Of a DNA stretch of 64,000 nt, positions 51,163-60,567 are shown piece after piece; position 1 is the stretch's first letter, and each line of letters opens with the position of its first letter. This stretch comes from Algoriphagus machipongonensis (GTDB lineage: Bacteria; Bacteroidota; Bacteroidia; Cytophagales; Cyclobacteriaceae), in the NCBI RefSeq assembly GCF_000166275.1, contig NZ_CM001023.1, positions 1-64,000 on the forward strand, read 5' to 3'. Below the pieces are notes generated by a model. That model was not told where the DNA came from. It saw only the letters and a program-made list of their open reading frames with translations, and ran no database searches. A program made the position numbers and the translations under genes.

Positions 51163-52683
51163 TTAATAACCTGGGTTTTGCTCTATAGGAGCGGTATTAT
51201 TTGTTTGTAATTCAGCCAATGGAATTGGCCATACAAATAGGTTACTTGTATAAGGAATCGCGTGATCAGTAGGGATCGGCGCTGCACCCGTATAGAAATC
51301 AATGCTGGTAATAGATCTAGATGTAGCCTTCAAAGGAACACCAGCCATTTTACCCTCACCGGATAATCTGTGGATATCTGGCCATCTTCTACCTTCTGCC
51401 AAGAATTCAATTCTTCTTTCGTTCCAGATTGCAGTTAAAACACCATCTTCATTACCTAAACCAGCAACTGTATATGCAGGAACAGATGCAGGCAAAGCTC
51501 GGCTTCTTACAGTGTTCAATAGCGTTACAGCTACATCTAATTTACCCGTTCTTGCATTTGCTTCTGCAGCATTTAATACTACTTCAGCAAATCTTAAGAT
51601 GACGTTAGGATCTGTGTAAGTGGTAGCATCTTGATATTTATCTGTGAAGACACCAGTAGCACTGCTTGTCGTCATGGTAGTTCTTCTCAAATCATCCTTA
51701 TTCCAGAAATCAGAAGTCCAGATGATAGGGCTGATTTTCACCAAACCTCTTGCTCCCAAATCAGGGTTACCATACATAGAAGGTAAAGCTCCGTTAACAC
51801 CTGGGTTTGCTTCTGCAGAATTGACAAAAGAGAAGATGTTATCAGTACTCGCGCCACCTCTAAATGGAGTTGCAGGATTTGCAGTCACCTCATACTTAGA
51901 AGTAAGTTTGTTGTATTCTGTCAATACACCTGCCCAATCACCCATATGTAATTTTATTCTTGATTTCAAGGCAATCACAGCACCTTTATTAGCTCTGAAG
52001 GTTCCACCTTCTGGCAAGAATCCTTCAGCAGCATCCAAATCAGCTAATAATTGAGTGTAATCTTCTGCAACAGTAGTTCTACCTACAGCTTCTCCTTCAG
52101 GAACTTTCGTCACATCATCGATACCGAATGTTCTATAAGGAATACCCATAGAAGAAGGATCATCAGAGTAAGGTCTAGCAAAGTGAACCAATAGTTCATG
52201 GTGAGCCAAAGCTCTTAAGAAAAGCATTTCTCCTTTGTATTCGTTACCCTGCTCAGAAGTCAAAACACCATTTGCAACAGACTCATCCAAGTTGTCCAAA
52301 ATGATATTTAAGCGGTTGATCATTCTATAAAGAGAGATCCACATTCCTGAGTTGTTAGCAGAGTTAGGGCTATAAGAGCCTACATAAGTAATTTCATAGA
52401 ACAACTGATCGTTGTACATATCTTCACCTCGCATATCCCCTTGCTCCACGTTGGCAGCACCAAAAGGATACCCCCTTTGTACAGCGCCTCCGTAGAATCC
52501 TCTTTGTGCAGATTCATAAACCCCAAGAACTGCTGACTCTACTCTCGCAGCGGTAGTAAACGCTTCAGAGTCAGGAATCAAGTTAGCTGGAGTCAATTCT
52601 GTTACATCACAAGCACTGGTAAATCCTGCTACAGCAAGGGCTACCAGGCCCATTTTGATATTTTTTATTGTGAATTTTTTCAT
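51163..52683 (-). CDS. SusD/RagB-type surface glycan- or nutrient-binding lipoprotein
   Basis: A 506-residue lipoprotein with lipobox Cys25 (FTSAC). The TPR-rich SusD fold is shown by SEAFTTAARVESAVLGVYES near the start, EMLFLRALAHHELLVHFARPYS near 150, VILRFAEVVLNAAEANARTGK near 370, and LTAIWNERRIEFLAEGRRWPD near 420. It caps the SusC transporter and hands over the substrate. It follows susC by 27 bases. The ligand cannot be named. Confidence 0.95.
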   Translation of the reverse strand: MKKFTIKNIKMGLVALAVAGFTSACDVTELTPANLIPDSEAFTTAARVESAVLGVYESAQRGFYGGAVQRGYPFGAANVEQGDMRGEDMYNDQLFYEITYVGSYSPNSANNSGMWISLYRMINRLNIILDNLDESVANGVLTSEQGNEYKGEMLFLRALAHHELLVHFARPYSDDPSSMGIPYRTFGIDDVTKVPEGEAVGRTTVAEDYTQLLADLDAAEGFLPEGGTFRANKGAVIALKSRIKLHMGDWAGVLTEYNKLTSKYEVTANPATPFRGGASTDNIFSFVNSAEANPGVNGALPSMYGNPDLGARGLVKISPIIWTSDFWNKDDLRRTTMTTSSATGVFTDKYQDATTYTDPNVILRFAEVVLNAAEANARTGKLDVAVTLLNTVRSRALPASVPAYTVAGLGNEDGVLTAIWNERRIEFLAEGRRWPDIHRLSGEGKMAGVPLKATSRSITSIDFYTGAAPIPTDHAIPYTSNLFVWPIPLAELQTNNTAPIEQNPGY

Positions 52684-52710
52684 AGTAATTCTTCTTTTTC
52701 GGTTTAATAA

Positions 52711-55700
52711 TTAGAAACCTACGTTCAGGCCAAGAGTGTATGTACGAATGATTGGAGCTACGTTCCAATCCACACCGAAGCTCAACTGACCTGAGTACGA
52801 GTTAGATTCTGGATCCAATCCAGAGTAACCAGTGAAAATAAATGGATTCTGTACTTGTGCGAAGAATCTAGCATTGGAGATCGCTCCTTTAAATGCAGTT
52901 TGTAAAGCTGAAGTAGGTACAGTGTAACCCACCACGATATTTTGGATTTTTACAAAGTCTCCTTTCTCAACGAATCTAGAGTTAGAAGCAGAGTTTTGCC
53001 ACATGTTTTGATCCTGACCTGAGTATAGCTTTGGAACGTCTGTTTCCTGACCACTTTCAGTCCATCTGTTTAGGATGCTTGCGTGGTTATTGGAGAAACC
53101 TTGACCCAAAAGACCTCTTACTGATTCGTTCATGATGTAGTTACCACCAGAGAATCTTGTAAAGATTTCAGCGTCAAAGTTGCCAAACTTAAAGTTGTTT
53201 GACCATCCACCTTGCCACTTAGGTAGCGTGTTGCCCAAGTACTCTTGAGTTGGTGCAGAACCTGTTACAGAAACATCTCCAGGATTTGCTGGATCGTAAG
53301 CTTTGTATCCAAGATTACCTGGTGACAAGTTGTATTGAACGATCACATCACCGGACACATACATAGGGTTTCCGTTTGCTGAGTTTACACCAGCCCACTC
53401 GTATCCATAAAGCTGTGCAATTGGATTACCTACTTCCGTTCTGTTGTAAGTACCAGTTAATGGAGAAATCAATTCATTCACTTCGTTTTTGATGAAAGTG
53501 ATGTTGAAGTCAGTATCCCAAGAGAATTTTCCTCTGTTGATTACATTTGCGTAAGCTCTAAATTCCAAACCAGAGTTGGTCATAGAACCGATGTTTTGGC
53601 TGATGTTGTTTCCTGGAACACCTAGAGAAAGTGCTGTTGGGGCATCCAAAATCAAACCATCAATGTCATTTTTGAAGTAGTCAGCAGCGATTGTTACACG
53701 ACCGATTGTCATGTCCAAACCAACGTTGAATTTCTTTGAAGTTTCCCACTGAAGGTTATTATTTGCTATAGCAGCATATCCGATACCTGCTCCAGCTCCA
53801 CCCAAAACTGGGCTATATCCACCGTAAGCGGCGAAAGTTCCGATTTCAGTGTTACCAACTTCCGCATAAGACGCTCTTACTTTAAAGTCAGAAATCAATC
53901 CAGAGTTGAAGAATGCTTCGTCAGAAACTCTCCATCCTACTGATCCACCGAAGAACGTACCTCTTTGATTTTCAATAGCCAAGTCAGAAATACCATCGTT
54001 TCTCAAAGTGAAAGAAGCTAGGTATTTTCCTTTGTAGCTATAGTTGAATCTACCGAAGTAAGAATCGAAACCTCTTTCAGAATAAGATCCTCCAGAGAAT
54101 TGGTTGTTATAAGAACCAGAGATAATGTTGTTCAATCTATAGAAGTTATCAGAGATATCAGTTCCTGAAGCATTAAAGCCATATAATTTGGTGAATTGAT
54201 ATTCTAAACCTGCAGTGACGTTCAAGTTATGATCATCACCAATTACAGTCTGATAATTCAAAGTGTTTTGCCAGTTCCAACGGAATGCTGGATTGTAAGC
54301 CATATAAACTGAACCATTGGAACTTCTTCCGTCACCATGTCTAGGATCAAGGGATTGGAAGTCATCGTTCATAGTCAAGTCAATACCAATTTGAGTTCTT
54401 GCAGTCAAACCAGTAAATAAGTCTACCTCACCGTAAGCATTACCAATTACTCGGTGTGTACGGCTTCTGTAAAGGTTATTGTCAAGGACAAAACCGATGT
54501 TAGGAATGTTGTTATCAGGACCGGCAAGGTTAGCACCAAAACCAGTGGTAGCACCATTGGCTGTAACGTTGTATCCATCAAATGCAGCATTTTCCTCATC
54601 ATAGATAGGAACGTTTGGCAATGAACGAGTGGCATTGTAAATCGCACCAGAAAGTGAGTTTGCGCCGTTGTTCAAGCCGAAAATTTCTGTGTAAGAATAA
54701 GAAAGAGAAGTTCCAACTCTTACTGCTTTAGAAATATTGTGATCCACATTCGCTCTGAAAGAATATCTACTCAATTCATTAGGTCTTACAGGAGATTCCT
54801 GATCAGTATAACCCAAAGAGAAAAAATACTTGGTAGCCTCAGATCCACCTGCGATAGAAAGGTTATGCTGCTGAGCAAATCCTTTTCTAAAAATCAAATC
54901 TTGCCAATCTGTGTTAACACCAGGATTTGCTAGAGAAGACTGATTTGCATTCGATCTTTTTTCGTTTGCAATAGTCACCCACTCATCACCTGTCAATAAG
55001 TCAAATCTGTCAACTTCCTCGTTGAAACCCATGGAAGTGCTATAAGAAACTTTTGCTTTACCGGTAGAACCTCTTTTGGTTGTGATCAAGATCACACCGT
55101 TTGCAGCTCTTGAACCATAAATAGCAGAAGCAGATCCATCTTTCAATACTTCGAATGAAGCAATGTCAGCTGGGTTAATGTTTGATAATGGGTTCGCAGC
55201 ATTGACAGCAGAACGGTCATTGCTTACCACTGGCACACCATCGATCACGATCAATGGACTTGCACTAGAGGAAATTGAGTTTACCCCACGGATTCTGATG
55301 ATCGGTGCAGCACCCAAAATACCAGATGGAGTCGTGATTTGCACCCCTGGTGCTCTACCTGCTAATTGTGATTCGAAAGAAGGGGAAACCAAGTTCTCAA
55401 TAGACTTGCTATCAATAGAAGTTACAGAACCAGTAATTTCTCTTCTCTCTTGTGTACCGTATCCAACTACTACAACCTCGTTCAGAACTTTAACATCTAA
55501 ATCCATGACCACATCGATCACGCTATTAGAACCGATAGGCATTTCTTTGGTAAGATATCCTACAAAACTGAACACCAAAGCATTTGCTTCACTTGGTACT
55601 TCGATGGAATAAGTTCCATCAATATCTGTAATTGTTCCTTGCGTGGTTCCTTTGATTACCACACTTGCTCCTGGCACTCCATCGGGCTCCTCGGATGAAG

Positions 55701-55788
55701 TTACCCTACCAGTGATTGTTTTGCTTTGCGCCAAAACTGACATCACTGTCAGAAGGGTAAACGCCAAGCCTAATAAAACTTTCTTCAT
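52711..55788 (-). CDS. SusC/RagA-family TonB-linked outer membrane transporter
   Basis: A 1025-residue transporter. Signal peptide ends near residue 20 (SVLAQ), then a carboxypeptidase-like domain (about 22-110), the SusC box VVVGYGTQ near 106-113, a plug with SIYGSRAANGVILITTKRG, and a long barrel ending in LGLNVGF with terminal Phe. It pumps an oligosaccharide, peptide or similar nutrient through the outer membrane with TonB energy. It is first in the susC-susD operon and has a long AT-rich leader region with a possible operator. No glycoside hydrolase or peptidase gene accompanies it. Confidence 0.96.
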   Translation of the reverse strand: MKKVLLGLAFTLLTVMSVLAQSKTITGRVTSSEEPDGVPGASVVIKGTTQGTITDIDGTYSIEVPSEANALVFSFVGYLTKEMPIGSNSVIDVVMDLDVKVLNEVVVVGYGTQERREITGSVTSIDSKSIENLVSPSFESQLAGRAPGVQITTPSGILGAAPIIRIRGVNSISSSASPLIVIDGVPVVSNDRSAVNAANPLSNINPADIASFEVLKDGSASAIYGSRAANGVILITTKRGSTGKAKVSYSTSMGFNEEVDRFDLLTGDEWVTIANEKRSNANQSSLANPGVNTDWQDLIFRKGFAQQHNLSIAGGSEATKYFFSLGYTDQESPVRPNELSRYSFRANVDHNISKAVRVGTSLSYSYTEIFGLNNGANSLSGAIYNATRSLPNVPIYDEENAAFDGYNVTANGATTGFGANLAGPDNNIPNIGFVLDNNLYRSRTHRVIGNAYGEVDLFTGLTARTQIGIDLTMNDDFQSLDPRHGDGRSSNGSVYMAYNPAFRWNWQNTLNYQTVIGDDHNLNVTAGLEYQFTKLYGFNASGTDISDNFYRLNNIISGSYNNQFSGGSYSERGFDSYFGRFNYSYKGKYLASFTLRNDGISDLAIENQRGTFFGGSVGWRVSDEAFFNSGLISDFKVRASYAEVGNTEIGTFAAYGGYSPVLGGAGAGIGYAAIANNNLQWETSKKFNVGLDMTIGRVTIAADYFKNDIDGLILDAPTALSLGVPGNNISQNIGSMTNSGLEFRAYANVINRGKFSWDTDFNITFIKNEVNELISPLTGTYNRTEVGNPIAQLYGYEWAGVNSANGNPMYVSGDVIVQYNLSPGNLGYKAYDPANPGDVSVTGSAPTQEYLGNTLPKWQGGWSNNFKFGNFDAEIFTRFSGGNYIMNESVRGLLGQGFSNNHASILNRWTESGQETDVPKLYSGQDQNMWQNSASNSRFVEKGDFVKIQNIVVGYTVPTSALQTAFKGAISNARFFAQVQNPFIFTGYSGLDPESNSYSGQLSFGVDWNVAPIIRTYTLGLNVGF

Positions 55789-56281
55789 AGGTTGATTATT
55801 TAGTTTATTTAACTATCGTGCGGCGAATATCAATTGAAATTTTGATTTCAAAAAAAACTAAAACCTGCCTTCATTGCTCTTAAAAGGCAATTAAATATGG
55901 CAATTCGAAGAAAAACTTTTTTTTTAAGAGGTTGGGATTTTATTGTAATCGTTTTCGATATAAAACATCAATTAAAAAGTTAAAAGGTGTATTTAAATTT
56001 TGATTTTTTGGGTATAAAATCCTTTTTAAATCGTTTTTCAAAAAAATCAAATAGTTCTAAAAATTGTTTAGTTATCACTTCTCAATATAAAATTTCTTCG
56101 AAATGAAATTTTATCTAAAAATTCCCAATTTAATTCTGAGATTTATTTCCATATCCTGATTTTTAACAAAACATTATATTGTTATTTTAACTTTTTTCGG
56201 AATTAAATAATTTATTACTTTTTTTTATAAATGGCTCCTTTTTTTCAGATTCTACACCAAAAATCCAATTTATATAAATTT
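55789..56281. other. AT-rich region upstream of the SusCD operon
   Basis: Nearly 500 bases, very rich in A and T, with many homopolymer runs. Apart from the possible operator, no gene or hairpin was recognised; a short plus-strand frame at 56231 looks like chance. Confidence 0.55.
55944..55957. promoter_or_regulatory. possible LacI-family operator upstream of susC
   Basis: tgtaatcgttttcg matches the LacI-family consensus tgNAANCGNTTNca except for the final base. It lies about 160 bases before the susC start. No LacI-type gene is present in the window. Confidence 0.35.
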
Positions 56282-56830
56282 TTAACCCCTGAATTCCATT
56301 TTCGAACAAATTTCCCACCTTCCATTTTGCCTTATCAACAGAAAAAGATGGTTTACAACGAATTTTTCGGAAATTGTTTTCGATTCCAATACTTTAATAA
56401 TATTTGGTATAGGATGTTTCTTTAAATCTTTAAAAGCCACTGTCATATGAGGATGATAATTTCTATCGCTAAGCTCATCGACTAACTTCAGCTCTCGCTT
56501 ACAAAAAGTTTTTAACTCACTTTGAAAATGGTATAAATCTTTCCCCGCTTCTACGTTTAGGTAAACGACACGATCTCCAAAAGTCTTAACTCCTCCTATG
56601 ACCATTTCCATGGTGTCGTAATTTTGAACAAAATCCTTTAATCGACCGATAAGAACATTTTCCTTTTGTTCATTGTAACTAAAAGGCATCTTTACAGTAA
56701 TATGTGCGGGAGACTTCAGCGCATACTTTATATTAAACTCCTCTTTTAAAAGTAGCTTCAATTCAGTCACTTGATCCTGGAGTTTTCCTTCCGGAACAAG
56801 CGCCAAAAAATATTTTTGATATCTAGCCAT
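56282..56830 (-). CDS. 2'-5' RNA ligase/phosphodiesterase-like protein
   Basis: About 182 residues from ATG 56830 (a GTG one codon upstream is less likely). Two HxTx motifs, HITV near 44 and HMTV near 129, are the catalytic pair of the 2H phosphoesterase superfamily. The two halves are pseudo-symmetric beta-alpha repeats, and the length fits ThpR-type proteins. It acts on 2',3'-cyclic or 2'-5' RNA ends; the physiological substrate is not known. Single gene. Confidence 0.88.
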   Translation of the reverse strand: MARYQKYFLALVPEGKLQDQVTELKLLLKEEFNIKYALKSPAHITVKMPFSYNEQKENVLIGRLKDFVQNYDTMEMVIGGVKTFGDRVVYLNVEAGKDLYHFQSELKTFCKRELKLVDELSDRNYHPHMTVAFKDLKKHPIPNIIKVLESKTISEKFVVNHLFLLIRQNGRWEICSKMEFRG

Positions 56831-56934
56831 CACTCAAATTTACCTTGAATTGCTTTGTAATGCTTAAAATCAAAAAAACTATTCGCTTTCCTCATTCAAA
56901 GCCTTAAATTGAACATTATAAACACCCAATAACT

Positions 56935-57849
56935 ATGAAATATTTTTCTAAGGCCATGATTGGCCTCGATCTGACTGAGATGGATGATATTTTAATTGAG
57001 AAAACGATCGTTTTCTTAAAATTCCTCGGGATCGATAAATGTTACTTTGTTCATGTAGCCAAAGACTTAGCCATTCCTCAAGAAATTTTAGATAATTATC
57101 CAGATCTATTAGCTCCAGGAGATGAGTCTTTAGAGGCTATGATTAAAGATAAACTCACCCATCATCAGTTTCCTGAAAACATGGAGATGGAAGTTTTTTG
57201 TGAAGAAGGAGACCATCCTTTAGACACATTCTTGAGATGGGCCAAGATCAAAGATGTGGATCTTATCATCATGGGTAGAAAAGAAACTTTAGATGGAAGT
57301 GGTTCCTTAGCAAAAGGTATTGCTAAAAAAGCTCCTTGCTCCATCTTGATGCTTCAGGAAAAAAGAGCTCCTGGACTTCCTAAGAAAATCATGATCCCAA
57401 CGGATTTTTCTGAACATAACCATATGATCTATTCATTTGGAGAACGAATCTCTGATGAGCTTCACGCAGAATTACTTCCAGTACATATGTATACGGTACC
57501 CCATGGCTATTCCAAAACCGGTAAAAGCTTTGAGGAGTTTGCCGAAATCATGAAAGAAAATGCCAAGAAAGACTTTCAGAAATTTGTCAGTAGACATAAC
57601 CACCCCGAACTAGAGTGCCATTGTGTGCTAAATGATAACCAGGGGGATGGTAAGGTCTTACTGGATGAAGCGAACGAACTTGGAGTAGACATGATCCTTT
57701 TAGGTTCCCGAGGAAAATCAAAGTCTGCAGCAATTTTACTTGGATCTGTGGCCGAAAAACTTGTCATGGTCAACAATGTGCTCCCCATGCTAATCTTTAA
57801 AAAGAAAGGAGAAACCATGGGCTTCTTCGACGCACTATTCAGAATTTAA
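56935..57849 (+). CDS. tandem universal stress protein
   Basis: A 304-residue protein made of two UspA domains (about 1-140 and 150-290). The first has VDLIIMGRKETLDGSGSLAKG, the second MILLGSRGKSKSAAILLGSVAE, the ATP-binding G-x2-G-x9-G-S/T pattern being clearer in the second. Such proteins respond to starvation or stress by binding nucleotides. The C-terminal tail (MGFFDALFRI) is amphipathic. It ends in a four-base overlap with the convergent methyltransferase gene. Confidence 0.93.
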   Translation: MKYFSKAMIGLDLTEMDDILIEKTIVFLKFLGIDKCYFVHVAKDLAIPQEILDNYPDLLAPGDESLEAMIKDKLTHHQFPENMEMEVFCEEGDHPLDTFLRWAKIKDVDLIIMGRKETLDGSGSLAKGIAKKAPCSILMLQEKRAPGLPKKIMIPTDFSEHNHMIYSFGERISDELHAELLPVHMYTVPHGYSKTGKSFEEFAEIMKENAKKDFQKFVSRHNHPELECHCVLNDNQGDGKVLLDEANELGVDMILLGSRGKSKSAAILLGSVAEKLVMVNNVLPMLIFKKKGETMGFFDALFRI

Positions 57850-58763
57850 GCAGGTTTCGTCAGATAAAAACAAACCTGATCCCCTTTGCCCTCTTGGTTA
57901 TACCGGAGGGCTTTTTTATGGAATTCATCCAGCGTCTCCTTAGAGAATTTTCCTTTTGCTAATTCTGGATTGAGGGGGATTCCCATTTTGTATAACTCTG
58001 TGCCCCAAAATTGAAAGCCATCAGAGTCAAATACCACATCCTCTAATTGAAAACCACAGGCTTCTGAAGCTTTTTTAAAGCCTTGGGTGGATGGGATAAT
58101 CAAGTGTCTAGGAGCATCTAGCTGAACCCAGAAAGTTCCCTCCTCTTTCCAAACTTGGCTATTTGTGACTGGGGTACGAATCAACAGCTTGCCTCCGGGG
58201 TTTAACTTATTATAGCAGGCTTTTAAAATAACGTCAGGGTCTGGCATATGCTCAAATGAATGATGTAACATAATCACATCAAACATCTCATCTGCTTCTT
58301 CTATTCCCTTTTTTAATAGACTCAATGAATTGGATATGATTTGGTCTTTTGGGATAAAAGGATCAAATCCCCTAAGATTCTTAAAGCCAGATACAGACAA
58401 TTCATAAAGCAATTGCCCATTTCCACAACCTACATCTGCGATGCGATCAGTGAATTTTGGCTTCAATTTTTTTAGCCAATAGCCGAAGCTTGGTTCAAAT
58501 CTTTTCGAACCAGTAGCAAGGAACAATCGCATGCGAAGTTGTTTCAAAAAATTTCGCAGTGGAGGAGAATAAACAAGCTTTTGTAAGGAATAATATTGGT
58601 CGGAATAATAAGGCGAAAGATCTTCCGGAATTTCAGCAATCTGCAGAGAGCCACAAGATCCACAATCTTGATAAGTGAATTCCCCACCTATCCCAAACAT
58701 GCGTTCTGTAGCTTCAACTTGGCTTAAATCCGAGGATCCACAAAACTTACAGTAATCAATCAA
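57846..58763 (-). CDS. SAM methyltransferase with zinc-binding N-terminus
   Basis: A 305-residue class I methyltransferase. The N-terminus has a CxxC pair (YCKFCGSS) and a second pair (DCGSCGSLQ), a small zinc ribbon like that of sugar C-methyltransferases and related enzymes. The SAM core follows: VGCGNGQLL near 114-122, HHSFEHMPDPD near 170 and GGKLLIRTP near 191-199. The substrate may be a nucleotide sugar or lipid intermediate; no partner gene indicates which. Confidence 0.9.
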   Translation of the reverse strand: MIDYCKFCGSSDLSQVEATERMFGIGGEFTYQDCGSCGSLQIAEIPEDLSPYYSDQYYSLQKLVYSPPLRNFLKQLRMRLFLATGSKRFEPSFGYWLKKLKPKFTDRIADVGCGNGQLLYELSVSGFKNLRGFDPFIPKDQIISNSLSLLKKGIEEADEMFDVIMLHHSFEHMPDPDVILKACYNKLNPGGKLLIRTPVTNSQVWKEEGTFWVQLDAPRHLIIPSTQGFKKASEACGFQLEDVVFDSDGFQFWGTELYKMGIPLNPELAKGKFSKETLDEFHKKALRYNQEGKGDQVCFYLTKPA

Positions 58764-59050
58764 TTTTCTATAATTTCTCCAGCTTCAAATAAATTAGCAA
58801 GGTATTGGTATACCAAAGTGAAAAATAGCCTGAATTACGAAAACCTTTCTTCAAAACTTAGGTGGGGGTAAATTCAATTCCTATTTTTGCAGATTGAAGC
58901 TAGAATAAATGAAAAATATCTATTCAAATTCCAGCTTTTTGCTTTAAATCAGAAATAAGGCTCATTTCTGAATCAAAATTAAGAAAAGAATCATCTAGGC
59001 TGATTACTTTTGGAGCTAATTATTTTCCAAACCGCTCTTTTGAGCAATTT
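58764..59050. other. intergenic region between divergent methyltransferases
   Basis: Nearly 290 bases. A TATTTTTG string at 58882-58889 fits a -7 box for the downstream gene, but it would give a leader of about 150 bases. Nothing else was recognised. Confidence 0.45.
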
Positions 59051-59722
59051 ATGAGTTTTATTACAGAATTATTTGCTGCTTCCGATAATCCCAATTCTTT
59101 GGGAGCCAAACTTCGAAATAAAAGACAAAAGGCATTTGAGAAACTTTTTTTCTCCACTTTCCCTGATAAAAAACCTATCAAAATTCTAGACCTAGGTGGT
59201 ACTGCCTACTTTTGGAAAAATAGTTTTCTTCTTGATCTACCTTATGTGGAAATCACCCTTCTTAACCTCACAAAAGAGGAAGAAAATCTCCCCAAGATTA
59301 AGAGTGTTTGCGGAGACGCTACAAATATGCCTGAATACCAAGATCAAAGCTTTGACTTGATCTTCTCTAACTCGGTCATCGAGCACCTTTATAATTGGGA
59401 AAACCAGGTCAAAATGGCCGAGGAAATTAAACGAGTTGGTAAAAAGTATTTTATTCAAACTCCCAACAAGTACTTTCCAATAGAAGCACATTATGCGATT
59501 CCATTTGCACAGTTTGCTCCCAAGTCACTTATTTTTAAAACATTGACCAAGACAAAACTTAGCAGACTCAAGAAGTGGGATGAAGCTGATGCCAAACAGT
59601 ATTTAGAGGAAATTGTCCTTTTATCTGAAGGTGACATGAGGAAACTCTTTGAAGGAGCTTCTATTTACAAAGAAAAAATGTTTGGTCTCACCAAATCCTT
59701 AACAGCCCATAATCTAGGCTAA
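59051..59722 (+). CDS. class I SAM-dependent methyltransferase
   Basis: A 223-residue methyltransferase. Motif I is ILDLGGTAYFW near 44-54 (with Gly-Gly-Thr rather than the usual GxGxG), the acidic strand-2 end is replaced by LNLTKEEENL, and SNSVIEHL with KKYFIQTPN gives the post-motif region. It looks like a UbiE-type small-molecule methyltransferase; substrate unknown. It overlaps the convergent DUF3050 gene by nine bases. Confidence 0.88.
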   Translation: MSFITELFAASDNPNSLGAKLRNKRQKAFEKLFFSTFPDKKPIKILDLGGTAYFWKNSFLLDLPYVEITLLNLTKEEENLPKIKSVCGDATNMPEYQDQSFDLIFSNSVIEHLYNWENQVKMAEEIKRVGKKYFIQTPNKYFPIEAHYAIPFAQFAPKSLIFKTLTKTKLSRLKKWDEADAKQYLEEIVLLSEGDMRKLFEGASIYKEKMFGLTKSLTAHNLG

Positions 59723-60502
59723 ATCAAGCTGATTTTCTTTGATCAGTTGGTGGATTCCATCCCAAAGCACTTTCCTTGCTTCTAAAGCCTCTCGAGCAGC
59801 ATTCTTTGCCTCTCTGAATTTTTCTGGGTCTTCACCTATCAGATGACTGACCATCCTCCAAGCCAAAGGCCCATGCTCTTCCTCATCTAAGTGGATGTGG
59901 CGATCAAAGTAAAAAGAAAGTGTTTCTAGTTTCTCAGGCTGGTGTTTAACTAACCCCTCCACTAATTTTCTGAATAAATCGGGAATCAAATCTTCTCTTC
60001 CCAAAGTGAAAGAGGCTGCAATCTCATGTGCTTTACCTGATCTGACTAACCTGTAGTTTATCTTGAGAAATGTTCTGACAAATACTGGAAGATGCAATTG
60101 ATCCAGTACCTCCGTAAACTCTTTTCCCGAGCTCAAACCTTCTACCAATTGATCTATTTGAAAAGTTGAAGCTCCCGCCTCTTTCATCGACCTACGGTAG
60201 AGCTCAAAATGGCTACAGAAGCCTCCCTTACCGTCTTCATCGCTTTCTTCAGCCAATACGATATCATTGATTAGTCTTGCGATAAAAGGATCTTGAGCAG
60301 GAACCCAGGGAATATTCATCCCAGTCAAGCGAACTTGCAATGCTTTTAACAAACTCATGAAATCCCAAACAGCAAAAACATGGAATTCCATAAAAAATTG
60401 GAAATCGTGTAGGGTCAATAAGTCCTGATAAAGACCATGATTCAACAGGATTTCTCTTTCTGGCTGAACTGCCTGAATCAATCTTTCTAGAGGGGTTCTC
60501 AT
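59714..60502 (-). CDS. DUF3050 family protein
   Basis: A 262-residue protein of the DUF3050 family, a heme-oxygenase-like all-helical fold. Conserved segments: FMEFHVFAVWDFMSLLKALQ near 38-57, HFELYRRSMKEAGAS near 98-112, and HIHLDEEEHGPLA near 208-220, whose His/Glu residues suggest a metal or diiron site. No reaction is established. It lies 65 bases downstream of the ABC exporter gene, with no terminator between. Confidence 0.85.
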   Translation of the reverse strand: MRTPLERLIQAVQPEREILLNHGLYQDLLTLHDFQFFMEFHVFAVWDFMSLLKALQVRLTGMNIPWVPAQDPFIARLINDIVLAEESDEDGKGGFCSHFELYRRSMKEAGASTFQIDQLVEGLSSGKEFTEVLDQLHLPVFVRTFLKINYRLVRSGKAHEIAASFTLGREDLIPDLFRKLVEGLVKHQPEKLETLSFYFDRHIHLDEEEHGPLAWRMVSHLIGEDPEKFREAKNAAREALEARKVLWDGIHQLIKENQLDLA

Positions 60503-60567
60503 GGGGGTTTTTGTCGAATTACGAACTAACTTCCAATTTGGATTACCAGATCAATAAAATTCTTCGA

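Noticed and set aside
55163..55612. 149-codon frame antisense to susC
   Set aside because: Covers the conserved plug region of susC on the other strand; no recognisable product.
56231..56425. 64-codon plus-strand frame
   Set aside because: Antisense to the 3' end of the 2'-5' ligase-like gene and to AT-rich leader; no domain.
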